DNA of 52,163 bases, from positions 1 to 52,163 of the forward strand of contig JADLBU010000078.1 in assembly GCA_020847535.1 (NCBI GenBank). The letters are read 5' to 3'. Position 1 is the stretch's first letter, and each line of letters begins with the position of its first letter. The position numbers were made by a program, and so were the translations under genes. The notes beneath the pieces are model-generated. The model was not told where the DNA came from. It saw nothing but the letters and a program-made list of their open reading frames with translations, and ran no database searches. Shown in pieces: positions 1 to 7,095 of this stretch. The stretch is from Phycisphaerales bacterium. Lineage in GTDB: Bacteria; Planctomycetota; Phycisphaerae; Phycisphaerales; UBA1924.

Positions 1-6
1 AATAAA

Positions 7-37
7 AAAGTCCCGAACCTGTTGGTTTCGGGACTTT
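7..37 (-). terminator. Rho-independent terminator, leftward
   Basis: An 11-bp perfect stem (positions 7-17 pairing with 27-37) encloses a 9-base loop. On the minus strand it is followed by a T-rich run (the A-rich bases 4-9 of the plus strand). The T-run side shows it stops leftward transcripts, for example one starting near the TATAAT box at 144-149. It may also act weakly for a gene lying to the left of the window. Confidence 0.7.
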
Positions 38-55
38 GAATTTCTTCATCCAGTC

Positions 56-136
56 TCAAGCCGTGGCAGGTTCTAAGAACGCGCTTGTAGCAGCGGCGGC
101 TTGAGCGGTTGCGGTGGGCTTAAAGGTTGGTTGCAT
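56..136 (-). CDS. Possible leaderless 26-residue peptide or small RNA
   Basis: A short reading frame begins with ATG at 136, reads MQPTFKPTATAQ followed by an Ala/Thr-rich stretch, and stops at 56-58. A perfect TATAAT box (plus 144-149) lies about 8 bases before the ATG, so the transcript would begin almost at the start codon. The terminator at 7-37 would end it after about 130 bases. No -35 box is evident. The peptide resembles nothing I know, so the transcript could equally be a noncoding RNA. Existence of the unit is inferred from the promoter-ORF-terminator arrangement only. Confidence 0.3.
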   Translation of the reverse strand: MQPTFKPTATAQAAAATSAFLEPATA

Positions 137-158
137 GGGCGGCATTATATCACTCTGA

Positions 159-192
159 TGGGGGAGTGGGGAGTGGGGAGTGGGGGGAGGTG
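159..192. repeat. Short 7-bp tandem repeat (GGGGAGT)
   Basis: Three tandem copies of GGGGAGT (161-181) run into further G-rich sequence. Together with 193-223 this makes a strongly purine-biased stretch upstream of the first secreted protein gene. No gene is seen between 137 and 359 apart from promoter-like elements. Confidence 0.6.
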
Positions 193-223
193 GGGAAGGT
201 TCTGGGGCGTTGGGGGATTTTGG

Positions 224-252
224 TTGACAGGAGGGGGTTGATTTGGTTCAAT
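224..252 (+). promoter_or_regulatory. Putative sigma-70 promoter
   Basis: TTGACA at 224-229 is a perfect -35 box. Seventeen bases later TTCAAT (247-252) makes a fair -10 box. It faces the secreted protein gene that starts at 360. The LacI-type operator at 252-265 overlaps the -10/+1 region, where a repressor would block RNA polymerase. Confidence 0.45.
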
Positions 253-265
253 GTAAGCGCTTTCG
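252..265 (+). promoter_or_regulatory. LacI-family operator-like palindrome
   Basis: TGTAAGCGCTTTCG fits the LacI/CcpA-type consensus TGWAARCGYTWNCW except at the last base. It overlaps the start region of a good promoter and lies about 95 bases before the start codon of the 360-1166 gene. A better match occurs at 1404-1417 before the next gene. No LacI-type regulator is encoded in the window. Confidence 0.5.
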
Positions 266-359
266 GGCCTGGCTTTTGAAGGTTTGGCCCGCTGAACTAT
301 CGCGGCGTCATTCGGAGCTTGGCGCTGGCTCATCTGATGGTCTGGACTGGAGAATCACC

Positions 360-1166
360 ATGAAGAACACGATTGCCGCTCTCGCCCTGCTCGCCACCAT
401 GGCCCCCGCCGCGCTCGCCCAGTTGCCCGCGAACGGGGGGTTCGAGGATGTCGATGAGTTCTTCGGGGATGTCATCGGCTGGGTCAATTTCACGAACGAA
501 GGGGAGCTGTATCGCCGCGTTGGGGATGGGCTGGGGCCGATCCTGGTGCGTACCGGGGTCGCGTGCATTGAGCTTGCGAGCGGGAACAACTTTGCCGGGT
601 TCACGACCGATGTGGTCAACCCCGAGACGGGTGATTTCAACAACCCCCCGGTCGAGTTCATCGAGACACCCTCGGGGGGTCTGGCTGGGGGTGATTGCGT
701 GGTGACGGGGTGGTACGCGATCCCGGCGGATCAGCCGCTGAAGAACGTGAATTCGGGGATCAAGCTCGAGTTTCGCCGTCCCAACAACGGGATCTTCCAC
801 GCCTTCGAGGCGTTGACGATCAACGGGCACACCAACGGGCAGTTTGTGCAGTTCGAGATGACGGTGACGCGAGCCCAGATCGCCGATCTCTGGTTGCAGT
901 ACCCGCCGGCACCGTGGAAGGTGAGCGTGCTGCCGCTGCGGTTCGGGACGTTCGCGGCGACCGGCACGATCTTCTGGGATGACATCGAGTTCTTCCAGTA
1001 CTGCATCGGCGACTTCGACAAGTCGCGCTTCGTGGATACGGATGACTTCGATGCGTTCGTGCATGCGTTCGAGGCCGGCGAGGACTCGGCGGATGTCGAT
1101 GGGAGCGGGTTTGTGGATACGGACGACTTTGACTTCTTCGTCGGGCGGTTCCAGGCGGGGTGCTAA
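360..1166 (+). CDS. Secreted protein with C-terminal dockerin-like repeats
   Basis: This 268-residue protein starts at the ATG at 360, which gives a normal signal peptide (MKNTIAALALLATMAPAALA, cleavage about residue 20). An upstream in-frame GTG would put 39 poorly conserved residues before it. The central part is a probable beta-rich extracellular domain with no family I recognise. Residues 216 onward carry two dockerin/EF-hand-like repeats (D-D-S-F-D-DDFD and DVDGSGFVDTDDFDFFV) ending in QAGC, as is common in Phycisphaerae secreted proteins. A LacI-type operator precedes it and a terminator follows at 1204. The function is unknown; it could attach to or degrade polymers, given the nearby beta-glucosidase. 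Confidence 0.85.
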   Translation: MKNTIAALALLATMAPAALAQLPANGGFEDVDEFFGDVIGWVNFTNEGELYRRVGDGLGPILVRTGVACIELASGNNFAGFTTDVVNPETGDFNNPPVEFIETPSGGLAGGDCVVTGWYAIPADQPLKNVNSGIKLEFRRPNNGIFHAFEALTINGHTNGQFVQFEMTVTRAQIADLWLQYPPAPWKVSVLPLRFGTFAATGTIFWDDIEFFQYCIGDFDKSRFVDTDDFDAFVHAFEAGEDSADVDGSGFVDTDDFDFFVGRFQAGC

Positions 1167-1203
1167 GAAGAAGCCACGGAGTGACGGAGTGGAAAGACCT
1201 TGT

Positions 1204-1229
1204 ACCGGCGGTTGTTGCCGCCGGTTTTT
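1204..1229 (+). terminator. Rho-independent terminator
   Basis: An 8-bp GC-rich stem (1204-1211 with 1218-1225) is followed by a run of five T. It lies 38 bases after the stop of the dockerin-repeat gene. Confidence 0.85.
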
Positions 1230-1588
1230 CATTGGGAGGTAGAGGTGGTTTGGGGTGGTTCGCGTGGGGGCCAGATTGCCCAGGTTGTCAGGGTGGGGGG
1301 GAGTGGTTGTTCTCGGACTGAATTTGGTTGGGAGAGAAGAGGTTTGAGTCCGGTGTTTGTGGAACCGTGGCGGTGGCTATTGCGAATGGTTTGTCGGACG
1401 CCCTGAAAGCGCTTGCAGGACGAGGCGCTGCATCGGCGTGGCTCGCGGGGTAAAGGGCAGATGAGGTGAGATTGGTCTGGTGGGGTGTGGGGTTCGGTGC
1501 GGGAGTGAGATCCCGAGGGAGTCGGTTCTGTGTTCGAGGTCGCGGCCGCATTCTGCGGCGCGGCGACCGCATCCAGGAGGCAAGTGAG
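1230..1588. other. Intergenic region, mostly empty
   Basis: About 360 bases separate the terminator from the next start. The only recognisable element is the LacI-type operator at 1404-1417. A strong ribosome site, AGGAGG at 1575-1580, lies 8 bases before the next ATG. I see no gene on either strand; the open frames here are short and lack support. Confidence 0.6.
1404..1417 (+). promoter_or_regulatory. LacI-family operator (perfect consensus)
   Basis: TGAAAGCGCTTGCA matches TGWAARCGYTWNCW at all 14 positions. It lies 171 bases before the PEP-CTERM-type gene. With the copy at 252-265 it suggests that the two secreted protein genes share a LacI-type regulator, perhaps responding to a sugar. 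Confidence 0.55.
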
Positions 1589-2389
1589 ATGAACGCCACG
1601 CGTGCAGGTATTGCTGTCCTCGTCCTCGCCGGCGCTGCCATGAGCGCTGCGGCCCGTCCCGTTGACGGCGCCAATATCCATGAGCGGATCTTCAACGACG
1701 ATTCGGACTCGTTTGTCACGTCCGTGAACAACTACCCATCGCTGATCAGCATCAACGATGCCAAGCTCGACGGCGATGGCGCCGGCAGCGAGTTCGCCAA
1801 CCGCCACAGCTTTCGCCTGTCAGACGGCGGAACGGACGCCGCGTTCGCGAACAACGTCAGCTTCTCGATGTTCTCCGACATTACGATCAGCGGTGAGGGG
1901 TTCGCCGAGGGCGGCCTGAACATCTCCCCCTGGTGGTCGCAGCAGATCGATGGCAACTTCATGCTCAACACCGGCAACCACGAGGTCGCGGTGTTCGGCG
2001 GACGGCTGCCGTTCTACAGCTTCACGGCCAACCACGGCGTGAAGTACTTCAACGGGCAGACGGTGACCTGCGGCGTGATCTACAACGCCAACAGTCTGAC
2101 GGCCGGTGATCCGGGCACGATCGAGTACATCTACAACGACGGGACCAACACGTTTTCCAGCGGCGCGATTGCCTTTGACCAGGGCAATCCCAACGAGGAT
2201 CCGCCGCACGGTTTGTGGGGCCTGCTCAACGACTACATGGTCGGCGGGTACTTCCAGCCGTTCATCAACCCCGGCGAGCCCGACAACGACCTGACCATCA
2301 AGTTCGAGAACATCCGCTACGTGCCGGCGCCCGGCGCTGCCGCCCTGCTTGGGCTGGCGGGCCTGGGGATCTGCCGTCGCCGCCGCTGA
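1589..2389 (+). CDS. Secreted protein with PEP-CTERM-like sorting tail
   Basis: The start at 1589 is set by AGGAGG 8 bases upstream and by the signal peptide MNATRAGIAVLVLAGAAMSA that follows. The 266-residue product has an Ala-X-Ala cleavage region near residue 21. A polar, Asn- and Gly-rich domain of unknown family follows. It ends in VPAPGAAALLGLAGLGI-C-RRRR: a proline motif, one hydrophobic segment and an arginine cluster. This is the layout of PEP-CTERM sorting signals processed by exosortase/archaeosortase-like enzymes. No sortase is in the window. The gene is followed by a terminator and then by a beta-glucosidase. Confidence 0.85.
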   Translation: MNATRAGIAVLVLAGAAMSAAARPVDGANIHERIFNDDSDSFVTSVNNYPSLISINDAKLDGDGAGSEFANRHSFRLSDGGTDAAFANNVSFSMFSDITISGEGFAEGGLNISPWWSQQIDGNFMLNTGNHEVAVFGGRLPFYSFTANHGVKYFNGQTVTCGVIYNANSLTAGDPGTIEYIYNDGTNTFSSGAIAFDQGNPNEDPPHGLWGLLNDYMVGGYFQPFINPGEPDNDLTIKFENIRYVPAPGAAALLGLAGLGICRRRR

Positions 2390-2421
2390 TCGACGGTGTG
2401 CATTGCGAATACTCTCGACAG

Positions 2422-2452
2422 GCCCGCCGTAATGGCGGGCTTGTTGCTTTTT
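2422..2452 (+). terminator. Rho-independent terminator
   Basis: A GCCCGCC/GGCGGGC stem (2422-2428 with 2434-2440) with a 5-base loop is followed by a T-rich tract. It lies 33 bases after the PEP-CTERM-type gene. Confidence 0.8.
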
Positions 2453-2458
2453 GAAGAA

Positions 2459-2515
2459 TGGAACGCAGAGGGTGCAGAGTTCGCGGAGAGACGCGGAGGG
2501 ATGCGGGGAGCGGGG
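2459..2515. repeat. Dispersed GCAGAG/ACGCGGAG-type repeat
   Basis: This purine-rich sequence is built from variants of 'cgcagagg', 'tgcagag' and 'acgcggagg'. Related copies occur at 4112-4176 and, reversed, inside gatB at 35233-35364. The rest of 2390-2749 holds only the terminator above and the GH1 leader, with no gene. Confidence 0.55.
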
Positions 2516-2749
2516 AAGTCGTGGAAGATGCGGCGGGATGAGACTGGTTGGAGCGGCAGGTTGACGGCCAAGCTTGCGGAAGCGAAACCGCGTTACATTC
2601 CGGCTTGATCGGGTTTCCTGCCGCGGCGGCGCCGCGATTCGGCCCTGCGTTCGTGGACACTTGTGCCATCCGGGGCCTGTTCTGATGTCCTACAACTGTC
2701 CTCGTTTGCGGTGACGGGAAGGGCACATCGAGACAACGGCGGAGAGTCG

Positions 2750-4099
2750 ATGACGGACGCATTTCCGAAGGACTTTGTGTGGGGCGCTGCTTCATCGGCG
2801 TACCAGATCGAGGGCGGGGCAGCGCAGGATGGTCGCGGGCCATCGGTGTGGGATACGTTCTGCGAGAGGCCCGGCGCGGTGCGCGATGGGCACACCGGGG
2901 ATGTCGCCTGCGATCACTACAACAGGTTCAACGATGATGTGAAGCTGATGGCGGACATGGGTGTCCGCGCGTATCGCTTCAGCATCTCGTGGACGCGCGT
3001 GCTGCCATCCGGGCGCGGGCGGATCAACGAGAAGGGGCTGGCGTTCTACGGGAGGCTGGTGGATGCGTTACTTGCCGCGGGGATCGAGCCCTGGGCGACG
3101 CTGTTCCATTGGGATTATCCCGAAGCGCTCCAGCAGCAGGGCGGGTGGTTGGACCGGGAGAGCCCGGAGTGGTTCGCCAGGTACGCGGGCGTGATGTCGT
3201 CAGCCTTGGCGGATCGCGTGACGAACTGGATGACGATCAACGAGCCGCAGATCTTCATCGGTCACGGGCACGGTGATGGGGCGCACGCGCCGGGTCTGAA
3301 GCTGTCGATGCCGGAGCGGCTGGTGGCATCGCATCATGTGCTCTTGGCGCATGGGCGCGGGGTGGCGGCGATCCGGGAGGCGGCCAAGCGTCCGGTGAAG
3401 GTGGGCTGGGCGGTGTGCGGGCGAGCGGACCATCCGGCGAGCGAATCGCCGGCGGATATCGAGGCGGCTCGCGGTGCCTTCAACGCGGTGACGAAGCGCG
3501 ACTCGTGGAACAACACGTTCTGGGCGGATCCGGTGTGCCTGGGTAGGTATCCGGAGGATGCCCTGCGCCTGTTTGCCGATGAGATGCCGGTGTACACGGC
3601 GGGGGACATGAAGACGATCAGCGCGCCCCTGGATTTCTACGGAGTGAACATCTACAGCGGGGATCGCTGGCGAGCCGGAGAGGGCGGGGTGCCGGAGGTG
3701 GTGCCCCAGGGGCCCGGCCATCCGCAGACGGCGTTCGGGTGGCCGATTACGCCGGGGTGCATGGAGTGGGCGGTGCGTTTCCTGCACGAGCGGTACAAGC
3801 TGCCGATCTACATCACCGAGAACGGGATGGCATCGATCGACTGGGTGGATTCGGAGGGGAAGGTGCAGGATCCGCAGCGGATTGATTTCACGCGCGGGTA
3901 CCTGCGTTCGCTCGCCAAGGCGGCGAACGCGGGGCTGTGCAAGGGATACTTCCACTGGTCGATCCTGGACAACTTCGAGTGGGCGGAGGGGTACCGGCAG
4001 CGGTTCGGGCTGGTGCATGTGGACTTCGACACGCTGGCGCGGACGCAGAAGGAATCGGCGAAGTGGTATCGCGGGGTGATGAAGTCGGGCGTGGTGTAA
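2750..4099 (+). CDS. Beta-glucosidase, glycoside hydrolase family 1
   Basis: This cytoplasmic 449-residue enzyme would hydrolyse beta-linked gluco- or galactosides such as cellobiose. The length and TIM-barrel motifs are typical of GH1. The N-terminus is FPKDFVWGAASSAYQIEGG. The acid/base glutamate sits in TINEP (E165) and the nucleophile in ITENG (E357). A late LDNFEWAEGY aglycone/glycone-site motif and a normal C-terminal end are present. The start at 2750 is preceded by GGAGAG. There is no signal peptide. The two upstream secreted proteins and their sugar-type operators suggest a carbohydrate-use context, but the beta-glucosidase lacks an obvious operator of its own. Family assignment is certain; the natural substrate is not. 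Confidence 0.97.
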   Translation: MTDAFPKDFVWGAASSAYQIEGGAAQDGRGPSVWDTFCERPGAVRDGHTGDVACDHYNRFNDDVKLMADMGVRAYRFSISWTRVLPSGRGRINEKGLAFYGRLVDALLAAGIEPWATLFHWDYPEALQQQGGWLDRESPEWFARYAGVMSSALADRVTNWMTINEPQIFIGHGHGDGAHAPGLKLSMPERLVASHHVLLAHGRGVAAIREAAKRPVKVGWAVCGRADHPASESPADIEAARGAFNAVTKRDSWNNTFWADPVCLGRYPEDALRLFADEMPVYTAGDMKTISAPLDFYGVNIYSGDRWRAGEGGVPEVVPQGPGHPQTAFGWPITPGCMEWAVRFLHERYKLPIYITENGMASIDWVDSEGKVQDPQRIDFTRGYLRSLAKAANAGLCKGYFHWSILDNFEWAEGYRQRFGLVHVDFDTLARTQKESAKWYRGVMKSGVV

Positions 4100-4111
4100 A
4101 GTAAGAAGAAG

Positions 4112-4176
4112 TCTCACCACAGAGGCACAGAGGACACAGAGGCGGGAAGAAGCGAAGAGACGGAGACGCGGAGTGG
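4112..4176. repeat. Dispersed CACAGAGG-type repeat
   Basis: The stretch just after the GH1 stop has three near-tandem 'cacagagg' units followed by 'gaagcgaagagacggagacgcggag'-like sequence. It belongs to the same family as 2459-2515 and the reversed copy inside gatB. The family is dispersed between genes and has no coding potential. Confidence 0.6.
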
Positions 4177-4365
4177 CGGGCGCTCGGAACGGTTCTTGAA
4201 AACGGTGAGCGGGGTCCGCTGTGTGGCGTGAGGGGTACCGGCGCGGAGTGGTGATAACCCCCCATTTGACAAGCGTTTATTGAGAGCGGGTTGCCGGACG
4301 GGGCTTGGTGTGCTCGCTTGTTGGCTGCCGCGGGCGTTCCCGGTGGGATGGGCTTGCGGTACGGC

Positions 4366-7095
4366 ATGATTTCCGAGAATCCAATGCGTGTGATCGCGAT
4401 CGCGCGCGAGGCGCTGGCCTTGCCGGCGGATCGTCGCGAAACGTTGCTCCGTGAGCGGTGCGGCGAGGATGGCACGCTGCGCGCATCCGTCGAGGCGGCA
4501 ATTTCGGGGATGGTGTCGGCGACGCTGGTGAGCGGGGGGGGATCTTCAGGGATGGCGGATGCGCCGGAATCGGGGCGGGAGGTTGAGTCTTCGGATGCAC
4601 ATGAGGCGGAGACGGTCTTCGGGATCGCCGGAACATCGGTGGACCTGTTTGAATCCGGAGGGCGATCACGCGGGACGGCGGATGTGCCTGTGGGTACGGC
4701 GGGATCCACGGGGGTGGCGCGAATCGGGCAGTACCGGATCCTGGGGATGCTGGGTGAGGGCGGGATGGGTGTGGTGTACTTGGCGGAGCAGGAGCGGCCG
4801 CGGAGGACGGTGGCGATCAAGGTGGTGCGGCCGGGGATGATGGGTGCTGGGCTCTTGAAGCGGTTCGAGCTTGAAGCGCAGATGCTGGGCCGTCTGCAGC
4901 ATCCGAACATCGCGCAGGTGTACGAGGCGGGGATGGCGCAGGTGGGGGGGGTGGAGGGATCTGCGGGGCAAACGCCGTTCTTTGCGATGGAATACATCCG
5001 GGGGGCGATCCTGACCGAGCACGCCGAGCGGCGGGGGCTGGGAGTGCGGGAGAGGCTGGCGTTGATGGTGCTGGTGTGCGATGCGGTGCAGCACGCGCAC
5101 ACGCGCGGGGTGATTCACAGGGATCTGAAGCCCGCGAACATCCTGGTGGATGAGCAGGGCCAGCCCAAGATCCTGGATTTCGGGATCGCGCGGGCGACCG
5201 ATGGTGACTTGCAGGCGACCCAGCGGACGGATGTGGGGCAGCTGCTGGGGACGCTTCCGTACATGAGCCCCGAGCAGATCGCCGGAGATCCGGGTGCGCT
5301 GGATACGCGATCTGATGTGTACACGCTGGGGGTAATTCTGTACCAGTTGCTGAGCGGGCGACTGCCGCACGAGCTTGGAACGGGGACTGTCTTTGATGCG
5401 GCCCGGGCGATCACGCACCAGGAGGCGCGTTCGCTGGGGACGATCGACCAGGCGTTGCGGGGGGATATCTCGACGATCGTCGCCAAGGCGATCGAGAAGA
5501 GCCGGGAGCGGCGGTACCAGACGGCATCGGAGCTTGCGGCGGACATCGGGCGATACCTTCGGAACGAACCGATCGCGGCGCGTCCGGCGAGCGCGGTGTA
5601 CCAGATGCGCAAGTTCGCGGCACGCAACAAGGGGCTGGTCGCGGGGGCATCGGCGGCGGTGTTGCTCCTTGTGCTTGGGATCGCCGGGACTTCGCTGGGG
5701 ATGATGCGTGCGGTCGACCAGCGCGACATCGCCCGTCAGCAGCGGGAGCGGGCCGACGATGAGGCAGGGACGGCCAAGGCGGTCAATGACTTCCTGATCA
5801 ATCGCATGCTGACGGCCGGGACGCCGGAGGAGGCGCGGGGGAAAAAGGTCACGGTCGATGAGGTGCTGGACAAGGCGGCGGGTGAGGTGGATGATGCGTT
5901 CAAGGATCGGCCGAAGATCAAGGGTCGCGTGTACGACGCGATCGGCAGGACGTACGCCTCGCTGGGTGACTACGGCAAGGCCGAGAGGTTCATGGCGGGT
6001 GCGGTGGAACTGCGGCGGGAGAACGAGCCGGGATCGAATGAGCTGGGCTCGGCGATCCATCAGCTTGGGAGCCTGCGGTTCCGGGAGAAGAAGTGGGGGG
6101 AGGCGGCTGGTCTGTTCCGCGAGGCGGGTGATGTGTTCGCGATGAGCGGTGCGAGCGATGCGATGATCGAGTCCAAGTCATCGCTGGCAGCATGCCTGCG
6201 GAACCTGGACAAGCCCGAGGAGGCCCAGCGGCTGCAGGAGGAATCGGTCTCCGAGGCGCGGGCGCGGCTGGGGGCCGAGCATGCAGCGACGCTGACGGCG
6301 ATCGCGAATCTGGCGATCGTGCTGCACGACAAGGGGCAGGTTGAGGAAGCGAGAAAGCTGTACCAGGAGGTCGCCGACACGCGGATTCGGACGCTGGGGA
6401 TGAGCCATCCATCGACGCTGACGGCGCTTGGGAACCTGGCGACGGCGCTGTTCGACATGGGGGATATCGAGGGGGCCGAGCGGGCGCAGAGCCAGGCCGT
6501 CGAGGTTCGCAAGCGAGTGAGCGGAGCGGATCATCCCGAGACGCTGATCGATCTGTCGAATCTCGCGGTGATGCGCGAGAAGCTGGGACGGATCGCCGAT
6601 GCGGAGGCGATCTATCGCGAGGTGATGGAGGCCGGGATCCGGCGGCTGGGCGAGGAGAACGAGTCGGTCGCGATCACGATGAGCAACCTGGCGGCAAACC
6701 TGGGGAAGCAGGGCAAGAGCAAGGAGGCCGAGGACAAGTACCTGCGATCGACGGCGATCCTTGTGAAGGTGAATGGTCCCGAGCATGCCGAGACGATCCA
6801 GAACGAGCTTGGGTACGGGCGGTGGCTGCTGGAGCAGGGTCGTATCAACGATGCTGGGGCGGTGTTGGAGCGAGTTCACGCGACGGCGATCTCGAAGTTC
6901 GGGGAGAAGTACCCTGCGAGCATCGCATCGGCGGCATCGCTGGCGAGCGTGCGTGAGAAGCAGGGGCGATTCGCGGAGGCGTTACCGCTGGCTGAGAAGG
7001 CGCTGGCGGGTCGGCGCGGGCTGCTGGGGGAAGAGCATCCGGCGGTGAAGGACACCGAGAAGATGGTGGAGCGAATCAAATCCGCGTTGCGTTAG
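4366..7095 (+). CDS. Membrane Ser/Thr protein kinase with TPR domain
   Basis: The 909-residue protein is built as follows: a short helical N-terminus, a PknB-like kinase domain (about 123-390), one membrane helix (about 423-447) and a C-terminal array of kinesin-light-chain-type TPR repeats to the end. Kinase residues are complete: glycine loop GEGGMG, VAIK lysine K152, HRDLKPAN with D253, DFG D271, and the APE-equivalent YMSPEQ. It should therefore be active, phosphorylating unknown targets, with the TPR region acting as an extracytoplasmic or partner-binding sensor. I chose ATG 4366 rather than TTG 4291 because the 'R-E-A-L-A-L-P' opening is typical. Its last 20 bases overlap the convergent phosphatase gene. 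A second kinase of this layout lies at 19630-22506. Confidence 0.93.
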   Translation: MISENPMRVIAIAREALALPADRRETLLRERCGEDGTLRASVEAAISGMVSATLVSGGGSSGMADAPESGREVESSDAHEAETVFGIAGTSVDLFESGGRSRGTADVPVGTAGSTGVARIGQYRILGMLGEGGMGVVYLAEQERPRRTVAIKVVRPGMMGAGLLKRFELEAQMLGRLQHPNIAQVYEAGMAQVGGVEGSAGQTPFFAMEYIRGAILTEHAERRGLGVRERLALMVLVCDAVQHAHTRGVIHRDLKPANILVDEQGQPKILDFGIARATDGDLQATQRTDVGQLLGTLPYMSPEQIAGDPGALDTRSDVYTLGVILYQLLSGRLPHELGTGTVFDAARAITHQEARSLGTIDQALRGDISTIVAKAIEKSRERRYQTASELAADIGRYLRNEPIAARPASAVYQMRKFAARNKGLVAGASAAVLLLVLGIAGTSLGMMRAVDQRDIARQQRERADDEAGTAKAVNDFLINRMLTAGTPEEARGKKVTVDEVLDKAAGEVDDAFKDRPKIKGRVYDAIGRTYASLGDYGKAERFMAGAVELRRENEPGSNELGSAIHQLGSLRFREKKWGEAAGLFREAGDVFAMSGASDAMIESKSSLAACLRNLDKPEEAQRLQEESVSEARARLGAEHAATLTAIANLAIVLHDKGQVEEARKLYQEVADTRIRTLGMSHPSTLTALGNLATALFDMGDIEGAERAQSQAVEVRKRVSGADHPETLIDLSNLAVMREKLGRIADAEAIYREVMEAGIRRLGEENESVAITMSNLAANLGKQGKSKEAEDKYLRSTAILVKVNGPEHAETIQNELGYGRWLLEQGRINDAGAVLERVHATAISKFGEKYPASIASAASLASVREKQGRFAEALPLAEKALAGRRGLLGEEHPAVKDTEKMVERIKSALR

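Noticed and set aside
243..359. N-terminal extension of the first secreted protein
   Set aside because: It would place 39 residues before a perfect signal peptide; the ATG at 360 is a better start.
360..1166. True cellulosomal dockerin
   Set aside because: No cohesin or scaffoldin is visible and the repeat occurs on proteins of unrelated function.
4265..4277. Third LacI-type operator (AAGCGTTT) before the kinase gene
   Set aside because: Only the core matches; the outer TGW and NCW positions fail.
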